Shown: positions 13,520-23,316 of the stretch, one piece after another
How the letters are laid out: each line of letters starts with the position of its first letter
Position numbering within the stretch: position 1 is the first letter of the stretch
Origin: Anaeroplasmataceae bacterium
GTDB lineage: Bacteria; Bacillota_I; Bacilli_A; Acholeplasmatales; JAEDCM01
Direction of reading: 5' to 3'
Assembly: GCA_016294165.1 (NCBI GenBank)
Contig: JAEDCM010000021.1
Span: forward strand, 1 to 29,298
DNA length: 29,298 nt
The notes under the pieces: generated by a model
What the model was told of the DNA's origin: nothing
Database searches by the model: none
What the model saw: the letters and a program-made list of their open reading frames with translations, nothing else
Made by a program: the position numbers and the translations under genes

Positions 13520-16078
13520 ATGGACACTAAGTACAATCATAAGGAAGTTGAAGCTGGTAAATATGATTTCTGGCTAAAGGGTGGTTTCTTTAAATCTGGT
13601 GATAAATCAAAAGAACCATTTTCAATCGTTATTCCACCACCAAATGTAACTGGTAAATTACATTTAGGACATGCATGGAATACAACATTACAAGATATTA
13701 TTATTCGTCGTAAAAGAATGCAAGGATATGATGCATTATGGTTACCAGGAATGGATCATGCGGGTATTGCGACGCAAGCTAAGGTCGAAGAACGACTAAG
13801 AAGTTTAAATATTGATAAATATGATATTGGGCGTGAAAAATTCTTAGAATATGCTTGGGCTTGGAAAGAAGAATATGCAAGTTTCATTCGTGACCAATGG
13901 GCCGCTATGGGGTTATCATTAGATTATTCTAAGGAAAGATTTACTCTTGATAAAGGTCTTAATGAAGCCGTTAACAAGGTATTCATTACGTTATATGAAA
14001 AAGGATTATTATACCGTGGTGAAAGAATTATTAACTGGGATCCAATGGCGAAAACGGCTTTATCAAATATTGAGGTTGAACATAAGGAAACTAATGGAGC
14101 CTTCTATCATTTCTTATATCCATTTAAGGATATGGATGGTGGAGTTGTGGTAGCGACAACTCGTCCAGAAACAATGTTTGCGGACCAAGCAGTAATGGTT
14201 CACCCAGATGATGAAAGATATAAAGATTTAGTTGGAAAATATGTATATATTGCGGGAACTGATAAGTTAATTCCAATCATTGCCGATAGTTATGTTGATA
14301 TGGAGTTTGGAACAGGTTGTGTTAAAGTAACACCTGCCCATGACCCTAACGATTTTGAGGTTGGAAAAAGACATAATTTAGCAATGCCTTTATGCATGAA
14401 TGAAGATGGAACAATGAATAGTCTTGCGGGAAAATATGAAGGATTGGATCGTTTTATCTGTCGTGAAAAATTAGTTAATGATTTAAAGGAAGCAGGATTA
14501 TGCTTGAAGGTTGAGCCGCATGTTCATCAAGTAGGATATAGCGAAAGAACTCATGTTGTTGTTGAACCAAGATTGTCAAAACAATGGTTTGTTAAAATGG
14601 AACCACTTGCTAAGCAATCTTTAGATAAAAATACTGTTAACTTTGTACCTAAGAGATTTCTTCAAACCTTTAATCATTGGATGGACACTATTCAAGATTG
14701 GTGCGTAAGTCGTCAATTATGGTGGGGACATTCAATTCCTGCTTGGTATAAGGGAGAAGAACTTAAGGTTCAGGTTGAGTGCCCAGGTGAAGGATGGGTT
14801 CAAGATCCTGATGTACTAGATACATGGTTCAGTAGTGCCTTATGGCCATTTTCAACTCTTGGTTGGCCAAATGAAACTGAAGATTTAAAGAGATATTATC
14901 CAAATAGCGTTTTAGTTACTGCCTATGATATTATTTTCTTTTGGGTATCTCGTATGATCTTCCAAGGATTAGAATTTACTAATGAATCGCCATTTAAGGA
15001 TTGCTTAATTCATGGATTAATTAGAGATGCTCAAGGAAGAAAAATGAGCAAATCACTTGGAAATGGTGTTGACCCAATGGATATCAAGGAACAATATGGT
15101 ATTGATACTTTAAGATATTTCCTTGCGACTAATTCTGCTCCAGGATTAGATTTAAGATTTGAAACTGAAAAAGTTACATCATCTTGGAATTATATTAATA
15201 AGATTTGGAATGTTGCACGTTATATTAAGCTTAATACATTAGATATAAATGAAATATCTATTGATGTTAAAGAACTTAATGAACCTGCAAAATGGATTTT
15301 ATCAAAATTAAATAAGCTTATTGTTGAAGTTGATAAAAACTATGATAAATATGAATTTGGTTTAGTTTCGAAAGATATTTATAATTTTGTTTGGGATGAT
15401 TTTGCAAATAAATATATTGAAATAACTAAAGTAGATTTAGCTAATAACAATATGATGACAAAACATGTTTTAAGATATGTTTTAGATCAAGTTATTAAAT
15501 TATTACATCCATTTATGCCATTTGTTACTGAAGAGATTTATCTTCAATTACCTCATAAATGTGCAAGTATTTCGATTTCTGATTGGCCATGTGCAAATAA
15601 GGATTTTGATTTTGATTTAGAAAATGTGGATACATTATTTGAACTTATTACGCAAGTTAGAAATGTTCGAAATGAAAATAATCGTCCAATGAGTAGAGCT
15701 ATTAACTTTGTAATTGAACCAAAGAATGATATGATTAAAAATTTCTTAGAGGAATCTAAGGAATATATAATGCGTTTTACAAATCCGGTGGATGTTGTAT
15801 TCGGCAATCCAACTGGTGAGTATCGTATAGTTGCTAAAACAAATTATCAAATTCATTTCTTAATGTCGGATTTAGTTGATGCTAAGGAAGAAATTGCCAA
15901 GATTAATAAAGAGCTTGAAACATTAGAAAATGAAATAAAACGTGCTTCAGGTATGCTTGCAAATCCAAATTTTGTTAATAAAGCACCTGAGGCTAAGGTA
16001 TTAGCTGAAAAGAAAAAATTGAGCGATTATCAAGAAAGATATAATACATTAAAAGAAAAACTAGAAAGTTTCAAATAG
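13520..16078 (+). CDS. valS: Valyl-tRNA synthetase
   Basis: Class I aminoacyl-tRNA synthetase charging tRNA-Val in the cytoplasm, 852 residues. The Rossmann active site has PPPNVTGKLHLGHAWN with the HIGH-type motif HLGH at 48-51 and the KMSKS loop at 508-512. The inserted editing domain follows (VATTRPETMFADQAVMVHP ... GTGCVKVTPAHDPNDF), which removes mischarged threonine. The anticodon-binding helical domain comes after about residue 590. The C-terminal tail (about 790-852) is the ValRS coiled coil, rich in Glu and Lys. Length is slightly below the usual 875-880. The RBS GGAGG precedes ATG 13520. Control is through the T-box leader directly upstream. folC starts four bases after the stop, the same adjacency as in Bacillus. 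Confidence 0.99.
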   Translation: MDTKYNHKEVEAGKYDFWLKGGFFKSGDKSKEPFSIVIPPPNVTGKLHLGHAWNTTLQDIIIRRKRMQGYDALWLPGMDHAGIATQAKVEERLRSLNIDKYDIGREKFLEYAWAWKEEYASFIRDQWAAMGLSLDYSKERFTLDKGLNEAVNKVFITLYEKGLLYRGERIINWDPMAKTALSNIEVEHKETNGAFYHFLYPFKDMDGGVVVATTRPETMFADQAVMVHPDDERYKDLVGKYVYIAGTDKLIPIIADSYVDMEFGTGCVKVTPAHDPNDFEVGKRHNLAMPLCMNEDGTMNSLAGKYEGLDRFICREKLVNDLKEAGLCLKVEPHVHQVGYSERTHVVVEPRLSKQWFVKMEPLAKQSLDKNTVNFVPKRFLQTFNHWMDTIQDWCVSRQLWWGHSIPAWYKGEELKVQVECPGEGWVQDPDVLDTWFSSALWPFSTLGWPNETEDLKRYYPNSVLVTAYDIIFFWVSRMIFQGLEFTNESPFKDCLIHGLIRDAQGRKMSKSLGNGVDPMDIKEQYGIDTLRYFLATNSAPGLDLRFETEKVTSSWNYINKIWNVARYIKLNTLDINEISIDVKELNEPAKWILSKLNKLIVEVDKNYDKYEFGLVSKDIYNFVWDDFANKYIEITKVDLANNNMMTKHVLRYVLDQVIKLLHPFMPFVTEEIYLQLPHKCASISISDWPCANKDFDFDLENVDTLFELITQVRNVRNENNRPMSRAINFVIEPKNDMIKNFLEESKEYIMRFTNPVDVVFGNPTGEYRIVAKTNYQIHFLMSDLVDAKEEIAKINKELETLENEIKRASGMLANPNFVNKAPEAKVLAEKKKLSDYQERYNTLKEKLESFK

Positions 16079-16082
16079 TCCT

Positions 16083-17312
16083 ATGTTTAGTAATGTATTA
16101 GATTGTATTAGCTTTATTAATAATATAAAAGTAGAGCGTAGAACATCTTTAGATCGAATGAAAGAAGCCTTAGAAAAACTGGGAAATTTAGAAAATAATT
16201 TTAAAAAAATTCATGTTGGTGGTACTAATGGAAAGGGTTCAACATCAATGTTTATTAAGAATATCTTAATTGAATGTGGATATAATGTTGGGTGCTTTGT
16301 ATCACCATATGTTGTTAAATTTAATGAAAGAATTCAGTTTAATGATTCATATATTAGTGATGAGGATTTAATCATTCACACCAATAAGGTTTATCCCATT
16401 TATGAGGAACTTCATGTATCATTTTTTGAATTTCTAAGCTTAGTTGCGATTAGCTACTTTGCAAGTAAGAATGTCAATTATGTAATTATGGAGGTTGGCA
16501 TGGGTGGATTATTAGATGCGACTAATGCCATCAATTATGATTTGTCATTGATTACTAATATTGGTTTAGATCATATGGAGCATCTAGGTAATTCATTAGA
16601 AGAAATTGCTATTTCTAAATTAGGAATTGTTAAAGAGAATAATCATTTGATCACAACAGTGGATGAATCGCTTCACGATTTATTTAAAAGCTATTGTGAT
16701 GCTAAAAATGCTCATGTTAGCTTTATAAATAAGGATGATATTTTAATCTATCCATGTGAGATGTGCTCATTTGAGTTTGAAGAGGTTACCTATGATTTAT
16801 TTATGTTAGGTAATCATCAAGCCTTTAATGCATCGTTAGCAATTAAGGCCTGTAAATATTTACTTCCAGATATTAAAAAGAAGCGTATAAAAAAAGCTTT
16901 AGAAAGAACGATTTGGCCTGGAAGGTTAGAGCGAGTTAACATTACTCCTCGTGTTATTTTAGATGGAGCTCATAATATTTTAGGAATAACAGCCTTAAAT
17001 GAAACAATTAAGCATGCTTACAAAAATAGAAATGTGAAAATCATCTTTTGTGCAATGAAGGATAAAGAAACACAAAAAATGATTGAAATTTTAGAAGAAA
17101 CGGCTTCATATATGGTTTTTACACAAATTGATTATTATCGTTCAAGTGAAGCATTAGATTTATATAATGCCTGTAAATTGGAAAAAAAGGATTTAATAGT
17201 AGATCCAAAAGAGGCGGTTAGAAAAACAATTAGAGAAGCCTTAGATGACGATATAATAATCATTACTGGCTCACTATATTTTATCAGCTTAATTAGACCA
17301 ATGTTTAGATAA
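16083..17312 (+). CDS. folC: Folylpolyglutamate/dihydrofolate synthase
   Basis: Mur-ligase-superfamily enzyme of 409 residues that adds glutamate to folates (FPGS), and often to dihydropteroate (DHFS), using ATP in the cytoplasm. Visible features are the P-loop HVGGTNGKGSTSMF (GTNGKGS at 48-54), the Mur-type segment MEVGMGGLLDATN, the GLDHMEHLG motif, a W-P-G-R-L-E motif at the domain junction, and LDGAHN of the C-terminal domain. Length is typical. It follows valS by four bases with no recognisable RBS (AATAGTCCT before the ATG), so translation probably depends on reinitiation after valS. This places folate polyglutamylation under the valine T-box. Whether it also has DHFS activity cannot be told by eye. 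Confidence 0.96.
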   Translation: MFSNVLDCISFINNIKVERRTSLDRMKEALEKLGNLENNFKKIHVGGTNGKGSTSMFIKNILIECGYNVGCFVSPYVVKFNERIQFNDSYISDEDLIIHTNKVYPIYEELHVSFFEFLSLVAISYFASKNVNYVIMEVGMGGLLDATNAINYDLSLITNIGLDHMEHLGNSLEEIAISKLGIVKENNHLITTVDESLHDLFKSYCDAKNAHVSFINKDDILIYPCEMCSFEFEEVTYDLFMLGNHQAFNASLAIKACKYLLPDIKKKRIKKALERTIWPGRLERVNITPRVILDGAHNILGITALNETIKHAYKNRNVKIIFCAMKDKETQKMIEILEETASYMVFTQIDYYRSSEALDLYNACKLEKKDLIVDPKEAVRKTIREALDDDIIIITGSLYFISLIRPMFR

Positions 17313-17337
17313 GAACATCAATCGATGTTCTTTTTTT
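17311..17337 (+). terminator. Terminator of valS-folC
   Basis: AAGAACATC (17311-17319) and GATGTTCTT (17324-17332) form a nine-pair stem with loop AATC, followed by a T run to 17337. The stem starts within the stop codon. Confidence 0.92.
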
Positions 17338-17370
17338 ATTTGAATTTAATGTCGAATATCTTTTATTATA

Positions 17371-17379
17371 TGCTATAAT
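17371..17379 (+). promoter_or_regulatory. Extended -10 promoter of the glucan operon
   Basis: TGC immediately precedes a perfect TATAAT (17374-17379). The -35 at 17-base spacing is a poor GTCGAA (17351-17356), so recognition would rely on the extended -10. It sits about 20 bases before the glgB start and heads the glgB-amylase-malQ unit. Confidence 0.6.
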
Positions 17380-17400
17380 AAAAGAAAGGTTGGTGTTATT

Positions 17401-19239
17401 ATGGATAAATTCTATTATTATTTTCATTCAAACTATGCAATAGATGCTTATAAGTATTTAGGGTGCCATTTTAATGAGGAAAAAAATGAGGCAACGTTTC
17501 GTGTTTATGCGCCAAACGCAACGAAGATTTATTTAGTTGGTGATTTTAACAATTGGGAAGAGACAATCCCAATGCATAAAATTGATGACAGCATTTTTGA
17601 GGCTACAGCTAGTTGTCATATTTATGATTCATACAAATATAAGATTTATAATGGTAACCGTATACTTTATAAACAAGACCCATATAGTTATCATAATGAA
17701 ACAGGAATTTTAACTTGTTCAAAGGTTTATCCAGAGCTAAATTATGAATGGACTGATGCAAGTTGGCTAGAAAAAAGAGCAAAGACGCGTATTTACGAAC
17801 AACCATTCAATATTTATGAGGTTCATCTTGGATCATGGAAAAAGAAAAAGGATGGCTTTTATAGCTATCGTGAAATAGCAGATAAGTTAATTAAGTATGT
17901 TAAGGAAATGGGATATACGCATATTGAAATCATGCCATTAAATGAATATCCTTATGAGGGATCATGGGGATATCAGGTTACCGGATATTTCAGTGTAACA
18001 TCAAGATATGGAATTCCTCATGATTTTATGTATTTGGTTGACAAATGTCATGAGAATAATATTGGAATTATCTTAGATTGGGTGCCAGCTCACTTTCCAA
18101 AAGATGCCTTTGGTTTATGTGAATTTGATGGTGGATATGTTTATGAATATAGTGAAAAAACGCGTATGGAATATAAAACTTGGGGGACAAGATTATTCAA
18201 TCATGGAAAACCAGAGGTTAAGTCTTTTTTAATTTCATCAGCGATGATGCTTTTTGATAAATATCATATTGATGGATTAAGAGTTGATGCGGTAGCCGCA
18301 ATGCTTTATCTAGATTATGATCGTGATGAATATATTCCAAATAAATATGGTGGGAATTATAATTTAGAGGCGATTGATTTCTTAAAGAGCTTAAACATTG
18401 AGATATTTAAAAACTTTCCAAATGCTTTAATGATTGCGGAGGAATCAACGGATTTTAAAAATGTAAGTAGGCCAGTATTTATGGATGGATTAGGATTCAG
18501 TCATAAATGGAATATGGGATGGATGAATGATACCCTAAGCTATATGAAGGTTAATCCGTTTTTTAAGCATTATGATCATAATAAGATGTCTTTTTCAACA
18601 TCATATGCTTATAGTGAAAACTTTATTTTACCATTATCACATGATGAGGTTGTTCATGGTAAATGTTCATTATTAAATAAAATGCCAGGTGACTATGATG
18701 AAAAATTTATGAATCTACGTGCTTATTATACCTATATGATGACGCATCCAGGAGCGAAGCTATTATTCATGGGTGGAGAAATTGCACAATTCATTGAATG
18801 GGATTATAAGAAGGAATTAGACTGGCTATTATTAAAATATCCAAGGCATCGCGAAATGCAATATTTTGTTAAAAAACTAAACAAGCTATATTTGAAAAAT
18901 AGCATGTTATGGGATAATGATGAATGCGGCTATGGCTTTGAGTGGATCAATGCGGATGATGCTAGTGGAAATACTTATAGCTATATTAGAAAAAACCGTA
19001 AGGGTGAAAAGCTTGTAGTATTCCTTAATTTTAGTGGAAATGATTACCATAATTATAAAATTGGGGTAGATAAAGGAACCTATAAGGTTATTTTAAACAC
19101 TGACGATATTAAATTTGGTGGAAGGGGAATTTCAACAACGGACAAGGTTAAGGCTTATAAGGAACCTCTTAACAATAAACCGTACAATATTAATATATTT
19201 GTGCCTAAATATAGCGCAATTATTTTGAAAAAAATGTAG
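17401..19239 (+). CDS. glgB: 1,4-alpha-glucan branching enzyme
   Basis: GH13 (subfamily 9 type) enzyme of 612 residues that cuts alpha-1,4 chains and re-attaches them by alpha-1,6 bonds to branch glycogen-like polymer in the cytoplasm. Domains are an N-terminal CBM48/E-set (FRVYAPNATKIYLVGDFNNW, 33-52), the barrel starting at EVHLGSW (140-146), and an all-beta C-terminal domain. Catalytic motifs are ILDWVPAHF (region I), DGLRVDAVAAM with nucleophile Asp296, IAEES with acid/base Glu347, and LSHDEVVHGK with Asp415. These match branching enzymes and not simple amylases. It lacks the extra N1 domain of E. coli GlgB, as is common in Firmicutes. The start ATG 17401 has a weak GGTTGGTG RBS. No glgC, glgA or glgP is next to it; the neighbours are two other alpha-glucan enzymes. 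Confidence 0.97.
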   Translation: MDKFYYYFHSNYAIDAYKYLGCHFNEEKNEATFRVYAPNATKIYLVGDFNNWEETIPMHKIDDSIFEATASCHIYDSYKYKIYNGNRILYKQDPYSYHNETGILTCSKVYPELNYEWTDASWLEKRAKTRIYEQPFNIYEVHLGSWKKKKDGFYSYREIADKLIKYVKEMGYTHIEIMPLNEYPYEGSWGYQVTGYFSVTSRYGIPHDFMYLVDKCHENNIGIILDWVPAHFPKDAFGLCEFDGGYVYEYSEKTRMEYKTWGTRLFNHGKPEVKSFLISSAMMLFDKYHIDGLRVDAVAAMLYLDYDRDEYIPNKYGGNYNLEAIDFLKSLNIEIFKNFPNALMIAEESTDFKNVSRPVFMDGLGFSHKWNMGWMNDTLSYMKVNPFFKHYDHNKMSFSTSYAYSENFILPLSHDEVVHGKCSLLNKMPGDYDEKFMNLRAYYTYMMTHPGAKLLFMGGEIAQFIEWDYKKELDWLLLKYPRHREMQYFVKKLNKLYLKNSMLWDNDECGYGFEWINADDASGNTYSYIRKNRKGEKLVVFLNFSGNDYHNYKIGVDKGTYKVILNTDDIKFGGRGISTTDKVKAYKEPLNNKPYNINIFVPKYSAIILKKM

Positions 19240-19281
19240 GATAAATCTCAGGTAGTATTTTATAAAAAAGGTGTGATATTT

Positions 19282-21084
19282 ATGGATATTGTGTATAATC
19301 CATTTAAAAGCGAGCATAAAAGTCCAGTTGGTGGAAATCTTGTAAATGAAGAGATTAAGATTAATATAAAAATCACAAAAAGGTTTAATGTTTTGGATTT
19401 GCGTTTAGTTTATTTTAATGATGATGACAATAAATTAAATCGCGTTTCATTAAATAAAATAGAAGATGAGAAATATAATTTATATCAAACTAAAATAAGC
19501 TTTGAAGATATTGGATTATATTGGTACTATTTTGAGATGGATGATTGTTATGGAACACACTATATTGATTGTAGCTATAGTCTTGAAGGTTATCTAACAG
19601 ATAATCATAAGAATTCCTTTCAATTGTTGATTCATGATGAATTTAAGGGGTCACTTGATTGGATTAAAGGTAAAATAATTTATCAAATTTTAGTTGATCG
19701 TTTTAATAAGGGAGATTATGAATATCAAAAGGATTATGCAATCATGCATGGAAATTGGAATGAAATTCCAAAGTATAAAATGGTTAATGGTAAAATCTAT
19801 AACAATGATTTCTTTGGAGGAAACTTAAAGGGTGTCATTGAAAAACTTCCATATTTGAAGGAACTAAATGTTGGGGCAATATATTTAAATCCAATTTTTG
19901 ATGCTTACTCCAATCATAAATATGATACCGGAAATTATTTAGAGATTGATAAAATGTTTGGTAATGATGAAATCTTTAAGGAGTTATGTGATAGAGCTAA
20001 TGAATTGGGGATTAGAATCATTTTAGATGGTGTTTTTAATCATACAGGAAGTGATTCAATTTATTTTAATCGCTATGGGAGATATAATGAGGTTGGTGCT
20101 TATCAATCAAAGAATTCAAAATATTATGATTGGTATAAATTTACTCATTATCCAGATAAATATGCTTGTTGGTGGGATTTTAAAACCTTACCAGCGGTAA
20201 ACCAAGATAATAAAGGATTTAGAAATTTTATTACTCAAGAGGTTGTAAAAAAATGGCTAAAGCTAGGAGCTTCTGGTTTTAGATTTGATGTGGTCGATGA
20301 ATTAAATGACACTTTTATTAATGAATTGCATGATAGTATTAAAAACCATAATCCCAATAACATTTTGATTGGTGAGGTTTGGGAGGATGCATCAAATAAA
20401 ATTGCATATTCAAATAGAAGACATTATTTTAATGGTCATCAATTGGATTCAGTAATGAATTATCCATTTAAAAATGCCATCATTGAATATGTTTTAAGCA
20501 AGGATGTTAGCTATATTAAAAACACTTTAAGAAGTATTGTGAATAATTATCCTAAGCATGTTTTAGATTCATTGATGAATATCATATCAACGCATGATAC
20601 AGTCAGAATTATTACAGCCTTAAATAACGTTCATTTAGATAATCGTGATCGTGAGGCGGAATATAAAATAATTGATATGGATAAGGCAATAAAAAGGCTT
20701 AAAATGGCCATTACATTACAATTTACATTACCTGGTGTTCCGACAATTTATTATGGAGATGAGGCAGGATTAGAGGGATATAAGGATCCTTTCTGTCGCC
20801 GAACAATGCCTTGGGGTAATTTTAATGAAGAGATATATAGCTTCTATCAAAGGCTTACCAAAATAAGAAAAAATAAGGTTTATATTGATTCCGAATTCAA
20901 AGAGATTTATGCTCTAGATGGTGTATATATCTTTAGTAGAGGAGATATCTATACAATCGTTAATAATTCAAATTTTAGTTTCAATTTTAACATCTGTGGA
21001 TTTGATTTAATCAATGATTGTGAGGTTGATGGAATGATTATTCCAAAAGAAGAAGCTATGATAGTAAAGGGATTTTTAAAATGA
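19282..21084 (+). CDS. GH13 alpha-glucosidic hydrolase, neopullulanase/cyclomaltodextrinase-like
   Basis: A 600-residue glycoside hydrolase of family 13. An N-terminal beta domain (about 1-120) precedes the barrel beginning GKIIYQILVDRFNKGD (130-145), with NDFFGGNLKGVIEKLPYL and YDTGNY typical of the neopullulanase/cyclomaltodextrinase group (GH13_20-like). Catalytic regions are LDGVFNHTG, GFRFDVVDEL with nucleophile Asp336, GEVWED with acid/base Glu365, and STHDT with Asp439. There is no signal peptide, so it acts on internal malto-oligosaccharides, cyclodextrins or branched glucan. The start is ATG 19282 with AAAGGTG upstream; the GTG at 19273 lies in the RBS region. It follows glgB by about 40 bases and overlaps malQ by ATGA, placing it in an intracellular alpha-glucan operon. 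The precise product specificity is not readable. Confidence 0.95.
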   Translation: MDIVYNPFKSEHKSPVGGNLVNEEIKINIKITKRFNVLDLRLVYFNDDDNKLNRVSLNKIEDEKYNLYQTKISFEDIGLYWYYFEMDDCYGTHYIDCSYSLEGYLTDNHKNSFQLLIHDEFKGSLDWIKGKIIYQILVDRFNKGDYEYQKDYAIMHGNWNEIPKYKMVNGKIYNNDFFGGNLKGVIEKLPYLKELNVGAIYLNPIFDAYSNHKYDTGNYLEIDKMFGNDEIFKELCDRANELGIRIILDGVFNHTGSDSIYFNRYGRYNEVGAYQSKNSKYYDWYKFTHYPDKYACWWDFKTLPAVNQDNKGFRNFITQEVVKKWLKLGASGFRFDVVDELNDTFINELHDSIKNHNPNNILIGEVWEDASNKIAYSNRRHYFNGHQLDSVMNYPFKNAIIEYVLSKDVSYIKNTLRSIVNNYPKHVLDSLMNIISTHDTVRIITALNNVHLDNRDREAEYKIIDMDKAIKRLKMAITLQFTLPGVPTIYYGDEAGLEGYKDPFCRRTMPWGNFNEEIYSFYQRLTKIRKNKVYIDSEFKEIYALDGVYIFSRGDIYTIVNNSNFSFNFNICGFDLINDCEVDGMIIPKEEAMIVKGFLK

Positions 21085-22502
21085 GAGAAGCAGGAATTTT
21101 ATTACACATTTCAAGCCTAGATGGTAGGGATAATATTGGTACTCTATCTGATGGTTATGAGTTTATTGATTTTTTAAAAAGGGCTGGTCAAAAATACTGG
21201 CAAATACTACCAATCAATCCGACATCCTATAAGGATTCACCTTATCAAGGTGTATCCGTCTATGCTTATAATCCCTATTTTATTTCTTTTGATTTTTTAA
21301 TCAATATGGGATTATTGAGCTATAATGATTTAAAGGGATATAAAACAAGGAAAAAAATTGATTACGGATACTTATTTGATAACAAGGTTAAAGTTTTAAA
21401 AAAAGCTTATGCAAATAAAAGTCTAGTAGAGGATGAGTATAAGAAATTTTTGAAACAAAATAAACATTGGGTTAACGATTATGCAGCATTTATGGTTCTA
21501 AAAGAGCTTAATGATTTTAGACCATGGTATTTATGGAGTGATGATTATAAGTATCGCAATAGTGATGCATTAAAGAAATTAATCAAGGATAATTTTATTA
21601 ATTATGATTCATATCGCTTCATTCAATATTTATTTTATAGTGAATATTCGTATTTGAAAGACTATGCCAAAGCTAATAAGATTAAAATCATTGGTGATAT
21701 GCCAATTTATGTAGCTTATGATTCGGTGGATGTATGGGTAAATCCCCAAATGTTTTTATTAAATGAAAAGCTTGAGATGGATTATGTGGCGGGTTGCCCA
21801 CCTGATGATTTTAGCTCATATGGACAGCTTTGGGGTAATCCTTTATATGATTGGGAATATATGAAAAAGCATGATTATGATTTTTGGGTAAAGAGAATTA
21901 AGCATTCGCAAAAATTGTTTGATGTTATTCGTATTGATCATTTTAGAGGATTTGCGGGATATTATATGATTCCTAATGGCAAGGAGCCAAAGGATGGTTT
22001 CTGGCATGATGGTCCAAGAATGGATTTATTTAAAGTCATTAAAGAGAAAACGAAAGCCAAAATCATTGCGGAAAACTTAGGTTTTTTAACAAAAGATGTA
22101 TATAAGCTTTTAGAGGATACAGGATATCCAGGAATGCATGTGACACAATTTGAATTTGGTCCGGATTTAGCGTTTAAGGATGATTTTAAAAAGAATAATG
22201 TTATTTATACATCAACTCATGATAATCAAACAATTCGATCATTTTATTTGAATTCTGATAAGAAGTTAATTAAAAGTGTAGTTCATATTTCACGAAAGCC
22301 TTATCTAGATTTGATTTCTGCGACATTAAAAAAATCGCCTTCTTTAGCGATTATTCCATTTAGTGATTATATTGGTTCATTAGAAAGAATGAATGAACCA
22401 TCAACATCTGATGGTAATTGGGTATATCGTATAAAGAAAAACGAGCTTAATGATAATTTAGCTAATACTATTTATAAACTTACAAAGGAATCAAAAAGAT
22501 AA
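21081..22502 (+). CDS. malQ: 4-alpha-glucanotransferase (amylomaltase)
   Basis: GH77 disproportionating enzyme, 473 residues, that transfers malto-oligosaccharyl units between alpha-1,4-glucans in the cytoplasm. Hallmarks are the N-terminal REAGILLHISSLDGRDNIGT, QILPINPTSYKDSPYQGVS, IIGDMPIYVAYDSVDVW, the nucleophile region VIRIDHFRGF with Asp286, IIAENLG with Glu331, and the STHDNQT loop with Asp381. Length is close to the roughly 490-500 of bacterial amylomaltases. The start codon overlaps the stop of the GH13 gene (ATGA), with AAAGGG upstream. It works with GlgB and the amylase to reshape branched glucan and linear maltodextrins. A strong terminator follows. Confidence 0.97.
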   Translation: MREAGILLHISSLDGRDNIGTLSDGYEFIDFLKRAGQKYWQILPINPTSYKDSPYQGVSVYAYNPYFISFDFLINMGLLSYNDLKGYKTRKKIDYGYLFDNKVKVLKKAYANKSLVEDEYKKFLKQNKHWVNDYAAFMVLKELNDFRPWYLWSDDYKYRNSDALKKLIKDNFINYDSYRFIQYLFYSEYSYLKDYAKANKIKIIGDMPIYVAYDSVDVWVNPQMFLLNEKLEMDYVAGCPPDDFSSYGQLWGNPLYDWEYMKKHDYDFWVKRIKHSQKLFDVIRIDHFRGFAGYYMIPNGKEPKDGFWHDGPRMDLFKVIKEKTKAKIIAENLGFLTKDVYKLLEDTGYPGMHVTQFEFGPDLAFKDDFKKNNVIYTSTHDNQTIRSFYLNSDKKLIKSVVHISRKPYLDLISATLKKSPSLAIIPFSDYIGSLERMNEPSTSDGNWVYRIKKNELNDNLANTIYKLTKESKR

Positions 22503-22508
22503 TATAGG

Positions 22509-22538
22509 GTGCGTTCATTTTAATGGCGCACTTTTTTT
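22509..22538 (+). terminator. Terminator of the glucan operon
   Basis: GTGCG (22509-22513) pairs with CGCAC (22527-22531), continued by CATT/AATG inside with a T-G wobble and one bulged T, then TTTTTTT. The stem is strong and ends the glgB-amylase-malQ unit. Confidence 0.88.
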
Positions 22539-22594
22539 ATTTTAAATAGCGCAATTTTAAATATATTTTTGAAACATATATTGAGGTGTTTTAT

Positions 22595-23266
22595 ATGTAT
22601 TTTATTAAAGAAATCCCCCAATCAGAAAGACCACGTGAAAAGCTTATTCAAAATGGAGTAGAGGGTTTGACAAATATTGAACTTTTAGCAATCATTTTAA
22701 AAAACGGAACTAAAAATAAATCAGTTATTGAAATATCAAAGGAACTAATTTATAGTATCGATGATATTAATGCTTTAAAGGATTTAAGCATCAAGGATTT
22801 AATTAAATATGAGGGAATTGGAATGGTGAAGGCAATCGAAATAGTGGCTTCAATTGAATTAGGAAGAAGAGTTTTAGCATATAGGAATCGGGATATTTCT
22901 TTTAAAACAGCTAATGATGTTTTTTTATATTTAAAGGAGTACCAACATAAGTCACAGGAACATTTCATAGCTTTATATTTAGATAGTAAATGTCAGTTGA
23001 TTTCAAAAAAACTTATATACATTGGTACGCAAAATAAAATATTATTTAATACTACCGATATATTAAAGGAGGCTATTAGATTATCGTCAGTAGGAATAAT
23101 CATTGCGCACAACCATCCTTCTGGTGATCCAACACCATCTAAGGAGGATATCAAAAATACCTTAATGATCAATGATGCTTGTAAAATTATGCAGATTGAG
23201 CTTTTAGATCATATTATTATCGGAAATACCTACTATTCCTTTGGCGAAAATGGAAAAATCGCTTAA
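22595..23266 (+). CDS. radC: RadC family JAB-domain protein
   Basis: A 223-residue RadC/UPF0758 protein. The N-terminal helix-hairpin-helix part has RPREKL and NIELLAIIL, and the hairpin at KYEGIGMVKA (71-80). The C-terminal JAB/MPN domain has the complete zinc motif: His172 and His174 in AHNHPSGDPTPSKED, Ser182 and Asp185, matching HxHx7SxxD. A metal-dependent hydrolase role is possible, but the older DNA-repair assignment of RadC is not supported experimentally. The start ATG 22595 is preceded by GAGGTG; the GTG at 22586 lies in that RBS. In Bacillus radC sits just before mreB. Here the next gene is the SpoIVFA-like one, 50 bases on. Confidence 0.96.
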   Translation: MYFIKEIPQSERPREKLIQNGVEGLTNIELLAIILKNGTKNKSVIEISKELIYSIDDINALKDLSIKDLIKYEGIGMVKAIEIVASIELGRRVLAYRNRDISFKTANDVFLYLKEYQHKSQEHFIALYLDSKCQLISKKLIYIGTQNKILFNTTDILKEAIRLSSVGIIIAHNHPSGDPTPSKEDIKNTLMINDACKIMQIELLDHIIIGNTYYSFGENGKIA

Positions 23267-23316
23267 TTGTGCGTTATATTATTGTTTTATTAATCATAGA
23301 ATTTAATGGTGATTTA

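Noticed and set aside
13947..14153. 68-residue plus-strand frame inside valS
   Set aside because: It is a frame-shifted reading of the conserved synthetase catalytic and editing region.
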